From Pseudoalteromonas arctica A 37-1-2 (GTDB lineage: Bacteria; Pseudomonadota; Gammaproteobacteria; Enterobacterales; Alteromonadaceae), in assembly GCF_000238395.3 (NCBI RefSeq), contig NZ_CP011025.1:1550001-1614000 (forward strand): DNA of 64,000 nt, read 5' to 3'. Both the position numbers and the translations under genes were made by a program. The notes beneath the pieces were generated by a model. It saw only the letters and a list, made by a program, of their open reading frames with translations. It was not told the origin of the DNA and ran no database searches. Positions 17,864 through 24,956 of this stretch are shown piece by piece (position 1 is the first letter of the stretch; each line of letters starts with the position of its first letter).

Positions 17864-18727
17864 GTGAGAAACTTAATTTTATCAGGTATTACTGTTACAT
17901 CGCTGCTACTAGGTGGTTGCTCTTTAGCACCTAAAGAAAAAGATGTAACCCCACTTGAACTTAATCAAGACGATTCTTTTGCAATGCAAGTTTTAAAATC
18001 TGGTTTTGACTCAGTTCCATTTAATATTAAAGACCAAGAGTTATCTGAAGATGAATACCAAAACGTTCTCAATTACGGTACTAGTGCATCAATTGGTTTA
18101 CTAGCAGGTGGTGGATTAGGCGCACTTAAAGGGTTAGGGTTCGCGGCCCTAATGAATGCGGGTGGTAACCCAAATAAAGATAAAATACACTTTGTTGCAT
18201 GGATACCTGTTACTGATTTTGATATTAGTAAAGGTCTTGATGCACGAAATTATATTAGTAAGCATTATATGGAGCCAGCTTTAAAGGCTTACCTTAACAG
18301 TGCTGACAATAAAAATAGTACAGTACCGAGTGTGTATCAAGATTTCTCATATGGTAATTTACAAGTTGAAGGATCTGCTTGTTTTGACTTTTACTTAGGC
18401 CTAGAGGAATTAAATTGTAAAATTTTAGGCGGCCAAGGTTTGTGGACTATTCGTTATGCTAATGAGTTAACGGGTACACCGTTCAAGCCATCAGTAAAAG
18501 CAGAAAAATATATCGTTGCAAGATTTTCTGATAGTTTATACCGAAGCGCTGTTCTTCTTAAATATATTCAAACGGATATGATGTATGCATACGTACCACC
18601 ATTTGGCCACCGTACAAATCACATTAACGAAATCGTTTCAGACACAGCTCTTCGTAATACCCCATATATAATGGGGAAAAATAATACGCGTCATTTCTTC
18701 GTAAAGAAAGTAAATAAAAAAGGATAA
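17864..18727 (+). CDS. Putative lipoprotein, unknown function
   Basis: 287 residues from a GTG start preceded by AAAGGCC. The N-terminus has a short basic region, a hydrophobic core and lipobox LLGGC (about Cys19). A Gly-rich hydrophobic stretch (ASIGLLAGGGLGALKGLGFA) follows at about residues 72-92. The rest contains KAEKYIVARFSDSLYRSAVLL and YVPPFGHR. No family recognised. It stands alone at the edge of the plastic region. Confidence 0.65.
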   Translation: MRNLILSGITVTSLLLGGCSLAPKEKDVTPLELNQDDSFAMQVLKSGFDSVPFNIKDQELSEDEYQNVLNYGTSASIGLLAGGGLGALKGLGFAALMNAGGNPNKDKIHFVAWIPVTDFDISKGLDARNYISKHYMEPALKAYLNSADNKNSTVPSVYQDFSYGNLQVEGSACFDFYLGLEELNCKILGGQGLWTIRYANELTGTPFKPSVKAEKYIVARFSDSLYRSAVLLKYIQTDMMYAYVPPFGHRTNHINEIVSDTALRNTPYIMGKNNTRHFFVKKVNKKG

Positions 18728-19191
18728 TATTGAAAAGTTCTACGTTAAATGTAGTTCTTTTTGATTTCAGAATGAAAGGCCCCAAAGCACACTATAATTT
18801 ACATTATTGTTAATAATAGAGTTGCAGTGATTTATTTTCTTTATGAAGTGGGGGTTGGCTACTCATCCGTAGTTTTAAAGTAATGGTAGGGTAGTCATTT
18901 AATGACTGCTTTTACTAAGCCGTAATCAATAAATTCTAAATCTGTATAAGTGGGGACAATACGAGTTTACGATTTGTTTTACTAAACGAGGCTCTTTTAT
19001 TTTAAAGCTATTAAACTATACAGCCATTCCAAATCAAGAAAGTCAATCTAGGCATAGTTTTATTTGTTTAATTAGGGTGACTGCCTAGTTTATTTCTAGT
19101 AATAGTTTACCTGAAATTTATAAGATGATGGGTTTGTAAATTTTTAGTGCCAAGACTAAATCTTGAGGCGATAATATAGGGCCATAAATTA
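18728..19191. other. Intergenic region without recognised features
   Basis: About 460 bases of AT-rich sequence with no frame longer than about 15 codons that looks coding. An imperfect hairpin just after the lipoprotein stop (GTTCTAC...GTAGTTC then T-run) may end its transcript. Nothing else is supported. Confidence 0.4.
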
Positions 19192-19220
19192 TAAAAGCCG
19201 ACTTATTCATCGGCTATTTT
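19192..19220 (-). terminator. Terminator of the 19.2-kb lipoprotein gene
   Basis: On the minus strand AAAATAGCCGATGA / GTCGGCTTTTAT forms a stem with T-rich tail, about 25 bases after the stop codon. Confidence 0.65.
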
Positions 19221-19242
19221 ATTGTTTAGGGCGAATTGTATT

Positions 19243-19752
19243 TTATTTAGAGTCGACAGCCAGCAAGAAGCGCTGCAGAGCGTAGAAAGCTTTACTGTCA
19301 GTTTCACCATCGATAATAGCATTCTCCATTGAACCAGTTGGTGTTGAAACACGAATCCAAGTTTTTTCTGAATTTACAATGTCTCTAATCACTGATAATT
19401 TGGTCGAAAAGCTTTTAACAGATTGCTTCACACTACTACTATTGAAGTCAGTTATTCCTTTAGTCGTATAAAGTTTTATTTTGTTGCCGTCAATATTTAA
19501 TTCAGCACCGGTAATTGCAGAGATGTCATTAAAAATAGCTACTTGTAGGAGAACTAAATCTGGAGTAGCAGAATTCCACTGTGCACCAATACCAGTAGCA
19601 ATCATGCTATCTGAAGCATTTCCATGCGGGGTTATTGTGACAATTTTTGCATTGTCAAAACCGCTAGTTGAGACAGTAGGGCTAAGACCTGATTTGTTTG
19701 AGCATGCAGTTAGTAATAGTGCAAATGATAACGTTATTAGAGTTTTGAACAT
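19243..19752 (-). CDS. Putative lipoprotein, unknown function
   Basis: 169 residues with a clear lipoprotein signal, lipobox LLTAC (Cys17). The mature part is small and soluble (DLVLLQVAIFNDISAITGAE, WIRVSTPTGSMENAIIDG). No family recognised. It is monocistronic with its own terminator. Confidence 0.65.
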   Translation of the reverse strand: MFKTLITLSFALLLTACSNKSGLSPTVSTSGFDNAKIVTITPHGNASDSMIATGIGAQWNSATPDLVLLQVAIFNDISAITGAELNIDGNKIKLYTTKGITDFNSSSVKQSVKSFSTKLSVIRDIVNSEKTWIRVSTPTGSMENAIIDGETDSKAFYALQRFLLAVDSK

Positions 19753-19889
19753 TTAAATTCCATTTAGTTGATTATAAGAAAATATATACTTAATAGGTTG
19801 TACTTAGTTATTTTGTACTGTTTTATTCCTTTTGTACATAGGTTATAAGATTTAACTCATTGAATCTAAAAGTTTTTGTTGTTTTTTTG

Positions 19890-20000
19890 AACGTTAGGTT
19901 CTGAGGGTATGGATAAAAAAGATGTAGTTTTAGCTCTTTTTCTTGAAGCTAAACATATTACTGCAAATTTAATCTCGAAAGATAAATAAACCCTAACGTT
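19890..20000. repeat. 9-base inverted repeat around a 26-codon frame
   Basis: AACGTTAGG at 19890-19898 and CCTAACGTT at 19992-20000 are perfect inverted copies. Between them a + strand ATG opens a 26-codon frame ending just before the second copy. The ends resemble integron core sites (GTTAGGT / RYYYAAC) and the GNAT fragment begins right after them. Whether this is a decayed cassette is uncertain. Confidence 0.3.
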
Positions 20001-20386
20001 ATCTATAACTTTATTGCTAATAGCTATTGGGCCAAAGGCATTCCTAAAAGCGTGAGGCAATAATAGATAACTCAATGTGCTTTGGTGTTTACAGCGCTCA
20101 TAACGAACGAGTTGGCTTTGCCCGAGTAGTGACTGATAACGCAACCTTTGCCTATTTAGCCGATGTATTTATTGCCCCGCACTCGCAAGGAAATGGGCTG
20201 AGTAAGTTACTCATTAAAACGATAGTAGAGCACCCTGAGCTACAAGGGCTCAGGCGCTTTTTATTAGCGACTTCTGATGCGCATAGCCTTTATACGCAAT
20301 ACGGGTTTAAACCAATAGATAACCCAGGGCTACTAATGCAAATAAACCCTGAAAATGTGTATGAGGGAAATACTCGAGAGGTATAG
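20001..20386 (+). pseudogene. GNAT N-acetyltransferase, truncated and frameshifted
   Basis: Reading from about 20001, one frame gives FIANSYWAKGIPKSV, the usual start region of small GNAT proteins. It then hits a stop near 20058. The adjacent frame continues EAIIDNSMCFGVYSAHNERV and on through the acetyl-CoA site region (HSQGNGLSKLLIK) to the end. The first 15-25 residues of the family are missing and one indel splits the rest. The open part from ATG 20075 (103 codons) would lack beta-strand 1, so the enzyme is probably inactive. Confidence 0.65.
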
Positions 20387-20413
20387 TAAAGGGGGAAGAG
20401 TTTAAGAAATTTG

Positions 20414-20884
20414 TTATGCTCCTGATTTATCAAGATTATATTGTTCTAAACTACCAGCGGCAAAACAAATACCAACATAAAACCAAACAGTACTTGCTAC
20501 AATTTGCCAAGTATCTAAACCTGAAGACGTTAGAAATGTAGGAACTGCAATTAACCCCCGCAATAAGCAGATCATTGCAATGGTAATTAAAGCTGGTTTG
20601 AGCAGAGGAACTTTGCGAATTAAACCAACTGCAGAAAAAGCAAAAATAGTACAAGCAAACATTAAGCTTGCAACGGTTATTGTGCCAATTGGAGCAAGTA
20701 AGCTTCCTTGAATCGAAGAGTCGATTATTTGTTGAGGTGCCCGAGCAAATGCAAACCAACTAGGACCACCCAAAATACAGAGTAGGTGCCAGATCGCAGA
20801 AGTGGAAGCTATAGCACCTGCACTAATTAATAATTTGGATGGGATACTAAGACTCAATGCTAACTTAATTTTGCACTGGCACAT
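20414..20884 (-). CDS. Small multi-pass membrane protein, possible cassette gene
   Basis: 156 residues with four hydrophobic segments (LISAGAIASTSAIWHLLCIL, TITVASLMFACTIFAFSAVG, PALITIAMICLLRGLIAVPT, IVASTVWFYVGICFAAGSL). I do not recognise the family. The start is uncertain; MCQCK at 20884 lies only a few bases beyond the preceding DUF4160 stop. After its stop the minus strand reads GCATAACAAATTTC, like an integron RYYYAAC-type core, so it may be a decayed cassette. Confidence 0.5.
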   Translation of the reverse strand: MCQCKIKLALSLSIPSKLLISAGAIASTSAIWHLLCILGGPSWFAFARAPQQIIDSSIQGSLLAPIGTITVASLMFACTIFAFSAVGLIRKVPLLKPALITIAMICLLRGLIAVPTFLTSSGLDTWQIVASTVWFYVGICFAAGSLEQYNLDKSGA

Positions 20885-20893
20885 AATGCTTTG

Positions 20894-21187
20894 TTACACG
20901 TCACCGGCTAACTCCGCTAATAGTGGCTCATGTGGCATACCCGCTTGTCCCTCAATTCGCTCGCCTGTTTCGATGGCGTAACTAGCTGCATGTTGTTGCC
21001 TTCCGTAGTCGATATGGATATGCGGTAAGTGGTGCCCTTTTTCTTGGTATATTTTTATTTTCATGTTCTTTCTCTTTGCCAAGAGAATTTCCATGAAGCC
21101 GCTGCGTGATGACCGACTTGGCTCAGTTAATAAATCTTTTTGTGCGAAGAGTCCTTGTAACTCATCAAATTCTTCTTCAAGACTCAT
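20894..21187 (-). CDS. DUF4160-family protein, probable integron cassette
   Basis: 97 residues. KIKIYQEKGHHLPHIHIDYGRQ is the DUF4160 signature, and a hydrophobic GERIEGQAG follows. The usual C-terminal Lys/Trp-rich segment of the family is missing, so it may be shortened. The minus strand has GTTACACG just before the start and CGTGTAAC right after the stop. These are perfect inverted complements, as expected for the left end and R'' core of one integron cassette. The rest of the attC is not recognisable. Confidence 0.6.
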   Translation of the reverse strand: MSLEEEFDELQGLFAQKDLLTEPSRSSRSGFMEILLAKRKNMKIKIYQEKGHHLPHIHIDYGRQQHAASYAIETGERIEGQAGMPHEPLLAELAGDV

Positions 21188-21435
21188 GCATTATCCATAC
21201 GTGTAACGAGCCTGTAGATTAACTCGTTTTTAAATTTGTTTTTATTGATAAACAAACCATAACTGAGTTCCTATTTTGGTTCAATTGATTACTGTATTTT
21301 TACGCAGCATATAAAGAAGTGTTTGGTGTTGTTTTAATTGGCGTTTTGGACGGGATTATGGGTGCTTTAGTAGCTTTATTTTAGGTTAAAAGGGCTTACT
21401 CTCATTAATGCATCGTGTTTTTCAGCTTTTCTATA

Positions 21436-21560
21436 TTATGAACAAGGCAATACAGTTGCCGCAGCGTGAAGTAAGGCATTCACTTTCATTTGACCCCGTA
21501 AGGTCAATTTATTCATACCTTTGTTCACTGTAATGTTCCGCTTTTTATTTAAAGGAAAGT
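21436..21560 (-). pseudogene. Transposase C-terminal remnant
   Basis: The minus strand reads KKRNITVNKGMNKLTLRGQM and continues KVNALLHAAATV before a stop. The NKG...LRGQxKV pattern is the typical C-terminal end of IS1182/IS4-like transposases. Only about 40 codons remain and no inverted repeat is seen. It lies directly beyond the truncated cassette frame at 21586-21624. Confidence 0.5.
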
Positions 21561-21585
21561 CGGTTCAAGGTAATTAGGATGGGTG

Positions 21586-21624
21586 TCATCCTAATTTTGA
21601 ATAGATCGCAATACTCTCAAACAC
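21586..21624 (-). pseudogene. Truncated cassette reading frame
   Basis: After attC1, the minus strand has a typical cassette start: the core GTTAGTT, then AAAAGGAG, then a GTG start. It encodes only MFESIAIYSKLG before a stop at the junction with the transposase remnant. The same ribosome-site context (CAAAAGGAGTT) precedes the intact cassette gene at 22096. It is read as a cassette cut off by an insertion. Confidence 0.5.
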
Positions 21625-21642
21625 CGCCAAACTCCTTTTGTA

Positions 21643-21740
21643 AACTAACACCCTAATAATGGGCAAAAAATTGTTGGCTAAAATGTTGAGGAACGAAAAC
21701 AGCCAACTGTTTTTTGTCCTTATTTATTAGCTTGTTAAGT
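21643..21740 (-). other. attC site 1
   Basis: Minus strand: R'' ACTTAAC followed by AAGC, an imperfect palindrome containing AACAGTTGGCT / AGCCAACAATTT, then L' and R' GTTAGTT. Length 98 bases. It ends the cassette carrying the gene at 21746-22096. Confidence 0.75.
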
Positions 21741-21745
21741 TGCAT

Positions 21746-22096
21746 TTACACACCGTAAGCCAACATAACAGCCATTGCAAGAGGCATTAAAAGTAAAACA
21801 ATAAACATAACAACCTCCAGCCACTCTTTAGCTAGAGTTACAGAATACCAAAACGAATTTATTGAGGTACTTGAGTCGAGCTTTCCGAAGTATTGCAGGA
21901 AGCCGGCAATGAAGAATGCCTCTGCCCCTAATATTGCAGCTAACATAGCGGCAAATGATAGGTATGGAGTTTGCTGACTCATATTGCCCAATATAAAGAA
22001 GAGAACAATAAGAACAACAGTTGAAATAATAAATGATTTTTTCAGGTGAGCATATTTCACAGCTAACTCATTAAATCCTTTTGGGGAGAATATCAC
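21746..22096 (-). CDS. Cassette-encoded membrane protein, unknown
   Basis: 116 residues from a GTG start with GGAG eight bases upstream. Three hydrophobic segments are visible (SFIISTVVLIVLFFILGNM, LSFAAMLAAILGAEAFFIAGF, EVVMFIVLLLMPLAMAVMLAY). No family recognised. The gene fills one integron cassette, between the left core GTTAAAT and attC1. Cassette membrane proteins of this size are common and mostly of unknown role. Confidence 0.65.
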   Translation of the reverse strand: MIFSPKGFNELAVKYAHLKKSFIISTVVLIVLFFILGNMSQQTPYLSFAAMLAAILGAEAFFIAGFLQYFGKLDSSTSINSFWYSVTLAKEWLEVVMFIVLLLMPLAMAVMLAYGV

Positions 22097-22112
22097 CCGA
22101 ACTCCTTTTGCA

Positions 22113-22212
22113 ATTTAACGCCTCAATAAGAGGCAAAAAATAGTTGGTTAAAATAAGCGACGAAGAAGCAAAAACCAACTGTTTTTTGTCCGGCTTTATT
22201 GCCTTGTTAGGT
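22113..22212 (-). other. attC site 2
   Basis: Minus strand: R'' ACCTAAC then AAGGC, central arms AACAGTTGGTT and AACCAACTATT, L' GAGGC and R' GTTAAAT. Length 100 bases. Both outer cores fit RYYYAAC and GTTRRRY exactly. Confidence 0.85.
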
Positions 22213-22214
22213 AC

Positions 22215-22670
22215 TTATTCTACAGGCTCATTTTCAGCCTTGATTTCTATAAAATCTTTTATTATATCATCGCCAATTGAGAAATTTATATTCAATGTAA
22301 TATCTTGATTTAAGCTAGGTGTTTCAAATACTGAAAATTCACCTGATATCTTATTTAGGTGAACACTACCAAGATTAAAATCATTTACACTACAACTAAG
22401 CACTCTGGATAAATTAATATTCATAAATTCAGTTGAAGTGTTCTTTATTAAGTAATTACAGAATTCCTTACCTTCCTCTGTTTCATTATGTTCACAGCTC
22501 TTTGAGAAGTTAGCCCAATCATTAATCAATTTAACTTTTAGAGGTTTACCGACTTTTGATTTGCTAGCAAAGGAAATTAAGTGTTCGCACAACTTATCAT
22601 CTTGCGCTGATGCAATGAATGGCATTCCAATAATTGATATCAATAAAACTTGAAAATTACACCTAAACAC
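22215..22670 (-). CDS. Cassette-encoded secreted protein, unknown
   Basis: 151 residues with a signal peptide ending near FIASAQDD. The mature part has four Cys residues, which may form disulfides (KLCEH, KSCEH, EFCNY, LSCSV). No family recognised. The gene fills the second integron cassette. Its stop codon is two bases from the R'' core of attC2. Confidence 0.65.
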   Translation of the reverse strand: MFRCNFQVLLISIIGMPFIASAQDDKLCEHLISFASKSKVGKPLKVKLINDWANFSKSCEHNETEEGKEFCNYLIKNTSTEFMNINLSRVLSCSVNDFNLGSVHLNKISGEFSVFETPSLNQDITLNINFSIGDDIIKDFIEIKAENEPVE

Positions 22671-22677
22671 TAGAAGT

Positions 22678-22777
22678 ACCTAACGCCCAAATAACAGGCA
22701 AAAAATAGTTGGTTAAAATTAGCGACGCAGGAGCAAAAACCAACTGTTTTTTGTCCTTGTTTATTTTCTTGTTATGT
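22678..22777 (-). other. attC site 3
   Basis: Minus strand: R'' ACATAAC overlapping the stop codon of the upstream cassette gene, then AAGAAAATAAACAAGGAC, the same central arms as attC2, L' and R' GTTAGGT. Length 100 bases. Confidence 0.8.
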
Positions 22778-23209
22778 TTCTTTACTCTCAATTTGGTCTT
22801 GAATTTTGATAAAAACAGTTAAACATTCTTCTACCAAGTTCTGTTTAGGGTGCTGAATAACAAACAAATACATCATATGTATCAATAGTGTGGCACCAAT
22901 ATGACGTTGCAACATTTCATTAATATTTTCCACGGATGGAATTGCATTATCCGATGCATAAAGCATTTTATTACGAATATTAGCAACTTCTTTTATGTGT
23001 TCATAAATTGAATCAATGCCTTTCTCTTGTGCTACATTCCTGACATCTTTTAAATAATCCTTAGGTGAACCAGATGGGTCTACTGAGACCAGGTTCAATG
23101 GAGGGTCAGGATATATAAATTTATATTCACCTTCGAATTCACCTAAAAACATACGTATTCTTAACACTTCATTAGGGGATTTCAAATGTTGTTTGTATTG
23201 GGAGTTCAT
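22772..23209 (-). CDS. Cassette gene, 3' part (frameshifted from 23172-23516)
   Basis: 145 codons from an internal ATG at 23209, ending in the attC3 core. It contains IYEHIKEVANIRNKMLYASD and ATLLIHMMYLFVIQHPKQN. It has no ribosome site of its own. Removing one A from the run of six A upstream (about 23211-23216) joins it in frame to the preceding reading frame, giving one protein of about 250 residues. I read it as the C-terminal half of one broken gene. A +1 recoding event is a less likely alternative. Confidence 0.55.
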   Translation of the reverse strand: MNSQYKQHLKSPNEVLRIRMFLGEFEGEYKFIYPDPPLNLVSVDPSGSPKDYLKDVRNVAQEKGIDSIYEHIKEVANIRNKMLYASDNAIPSVENINEMLQRHIGATLLIHMMYLFVIQHPKQNLVEECLTVFIKIQDQIESKET

Positions 23210-23516
23210 GATTTTTTACATTCAATGTCTCTCCTACCAGCATTAGAAACGGGTAAACACCACCTTTATGTTTATGGTTTCTTTTACTTAGTATTTTAGC
23301 TTCTGTGTATTTATTACATTTTAAAGCAGAAAATAGAGCTGTTGATGCTTCCTCTTCGGCTGTGATTGCTAAAAATGCAGAAACTTCAGGCATTGAATTA
23401 GCTAATTCAAATGCTCTGTGAATATGACGGATACTAGACCTAGCAGCGTAACCTGCATTCCCTTTAGTTTTAGATGAAACTTCTAAAAGCTTCTTTTGAA
23501 AGTTATTTAAAGGCAT
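23172..23516 (-). CDS. Cassette gene, 5' part, unknown (HEPN/AbiV-like motif)
   Basis: About 114 codons from ATG 23516, which is preceded by AAAAGGGG; an earlier ATG at 23534 lies inside the R' core. The segment SAFLAITAEEEASTALFSAL, then a RNHKHK cluster, recalls the Glu-rich helix of HEPN/AbiV-type proteins, but I cannot assign the family with confidence. It ends prematurely just after the poly-A run and overlaps the downstream frame by 38 bases. Confidence 0.5.
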   Translation of the reverse strand: MPLNNFQKKLLEVSSKTKGNAGYAARSSIRHIHRAFELANSMPEVSAFLAITAEEEASTALFSALKCNKYTEAKILSKRNHKHKGGVYPFLMLVGETLNVKNHELPIQTTFEIP

Positions 23517-23530
23517 AGACCCCTTTTGAA

Positions 23531-23589
23531 ACATAACACTTTAGTATTTATGCGACACGCAGTTTGTGTTGCATAATCGCTTGTTGGAC
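23531..23589 (-). other. attC site 4, divergent short type
   Basis: Minus strand: R'' GTCCAAC (fits RYYYAAC), AAGCG, a stem ATTATGC-ACAC / GTGT-GCATAAAT, then R' GTTATGT. Length 59 bases, like mobile-integron attC sites and unlike the three 100-base sites. It implies another cassette once lay between here and the IS91-like element. Confidence 0.6.
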
Positions 23590-23852
23590 TGAGGCGCTAC
23601 CTGCTCGGTGTGTCAGAGTTGGTGTTGTTTATGCTATGGGAATTTGCTTTTTAGAGGCTCTAGCTAAATCAGCTAATTTAATAAGCTTACCTATTATAAT
23701 TTAAGCTTTCCCTGCATTGCTCAGCGTTTATTATCTATTCATTAAACCGAATGTTTAACCGTTAAGCAAGGATATTTTTCGCTCGCACAGTCGCTATTAG
23801 CCTGAGCAATTAAGCAGGTTAACTTATTGATTTGATGCAGCAAGCAAGGCTG
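23590..23852. other. Non-coding stretch between attC4 and IS91-like element
   Basis: No gene supported. The minus strand has a 20-codon open stretch ending LADLARASKKQIPIA, which could be the tail of a lost cassette gene. The origin end of the IS91-like element must lie in here or just beyond, but I cannot place it. Confidence 0.35.
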
Positions 23853-24956
23853 CTAACTCGTTCGCGCTATTTTATTTGTCGCCTCATCTAAATTCATCAC
23901 ACCAATAAATCGTAAGGTACCCGTCTTGCATGACTGGCAAGACCAATGGGGTATTAATCGTTCTTGCTCTACCTTCGGCTTCACCGCTTTGCATGGGGTT
24001 GCTGATACTTGAGCCTTTATTAACCCTAACTTTCGCTTGCGACACGCATTAGCTAAAAAGCCATAGTGACGAATGCGCATAAACCCTTTGGGCAATACAT
24101 GTTGTAAGTAGCGCCGTAAAAATTCATCACAACTCAGAGTCATGACTTTATCGCGGTTGTTATCTGCATAATCGCGGTATTTAAAGCTCACTGTTTCTTC
24201 AGTCGCTGACACTAATCGCGATTCTGACATCACGCCTTTTCGGGTATAACGAGCAAGGTAACTAACTAGCTTTTCACTGTACGTTAAACAGGCTTTGCTA
24301 TACACGCACCATTTGGTTGGTGTGCTTACCTTCGCGAATGAACTATCGCATTCATTGAGCGCCGCGAGCATTTTCCCTCTAAACACTGTTGATAATGCTT
24401 TAACGGGGTATAAATAGCCTTTTTTTATTTCATGCCAGTGCGCTTTATCAAGCGCGCCTGCGGGTATCAAGCAATGCAGGTGAATATGCTGACTTAAGTT
24501 CTGCCCCCACGTATGCAGTACGCTTGTCATGCCTAACTGGCCATGCCTCTTTCGTTTCGCAAATTTACACAGCGTTTGCCATGCAGCTTTAAATAAACAG
24601 TGATACAACGCGTTTGGGTTGTAGTGCGCAATGATATTTAACTCATGCGGGAGCGTAAAAACAAGGTGGAAATAGCGACACGATAATAAATCCTCTTGTT
24701 GTCTTTGCACCCATTTAGCCGTAGCCATCCCTTGGCAACGTGGGCAATGCCGATCTCGACAGCTACATCCAATTTGTTGTACTTCACTACAGTTATCACA
24801 TTGCCATGCTTGATAACCGAGCTGACCCGTTCTGCATGATTGAAGGTGTTGGCAGACTCGTAACTGCTGATAACTCATTATGTGGTGCTGCCGATAATTC
24901 CCAAGGCCAGAATTTAAAATATCAGCGAGGTGCAAGCCTCTCATTGGTTTCCCCAA
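23853..24956 (-). CDS. tnpA: IS91-family HUH transposase
   Basis: 367 residues. The N-terminal zinc-binding region is CDNCSEVQQIGCSCRDRHCP. The HUH nuclease motif is HIHLH (about residues 157-161), and the Tyr region YLARYTRKG (about 233-241) would hold the nicking tyrosine. A C-terminal CxxC (CQSCKTG) is present. All essential residues appear intact, so it may be active. It overlaps the upstream recombinase gene by 16 bases. IS91 elements move by rolling-circle replication. Confidence 0.9.
   Translation of the reverse strand: MGKPMRGLHLADILNSGLGNYRQHHIMSYQQLRVCQHLQSCRTGQLGYQAWQCDNCSEVQQIGCSCRDRHCPRCQGMATAKWVQRQQEDLLSCRYFHLVFTLPHELNIIAHYNPNALYHCLFKAAWQTLCKFAKRKRHGQLGMTSVLHTWGQNLSQHIHLHCLIPAGALDKAHWHEIKKGYLYPVKALSTVFRGKMLAALNECDSSFAKVSTPTKWCVYSKACLTYSEKLVSYLARYTRKGVMSESRLVSATEETVSFKYRDYADNNRDKVMTLSCDEFLRRYLQHVLPKGFMRIRHYGFLANACRKRKLGLIKAQVSATPCKAVKPKVEQERLIPHWSCQSCKTGTLRFIGVMNLDEATNKIARTS

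Larger units (their letters stand above)
21586..23589 (-). mobile_element. Orphan integron cassette array (attC cluster without integrase)
   Basis: Three cassette units on the minus strand are separated by attC sites of 98-100 bases with nearly identical internal sequence, plus a fourth divergent 59-base attC. Each gene stops at or near its own R'' core. For cassettes 2 and 3 the first 9-10 bases of the cassette are the exact reverse complement of the bases at their R'' core (GTTAGGTAC/GTACCTAAC and GTTATGTTTC/GAAACATAAC). No integron integrase gene lies in the window. Homogeneous attC sites point to a former chromosomal integron. Confidence 0.8.

Noticed and set aside
21250..21383. About 30-codon open stretch ending GVLDGIMGALVALF on the plus strand
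   Set aside because: It looks like a membrane-helix tail but has no start codon or ribosome site after the preceding stop; too short to call.
22215..23516. Toxin-antitoxin pair among the cassette genes
   Set aside because: Cassettes often carry such pairs, but neither the secreted protein nor the split gene shows a toxin or antitoxin family pattern I can name.
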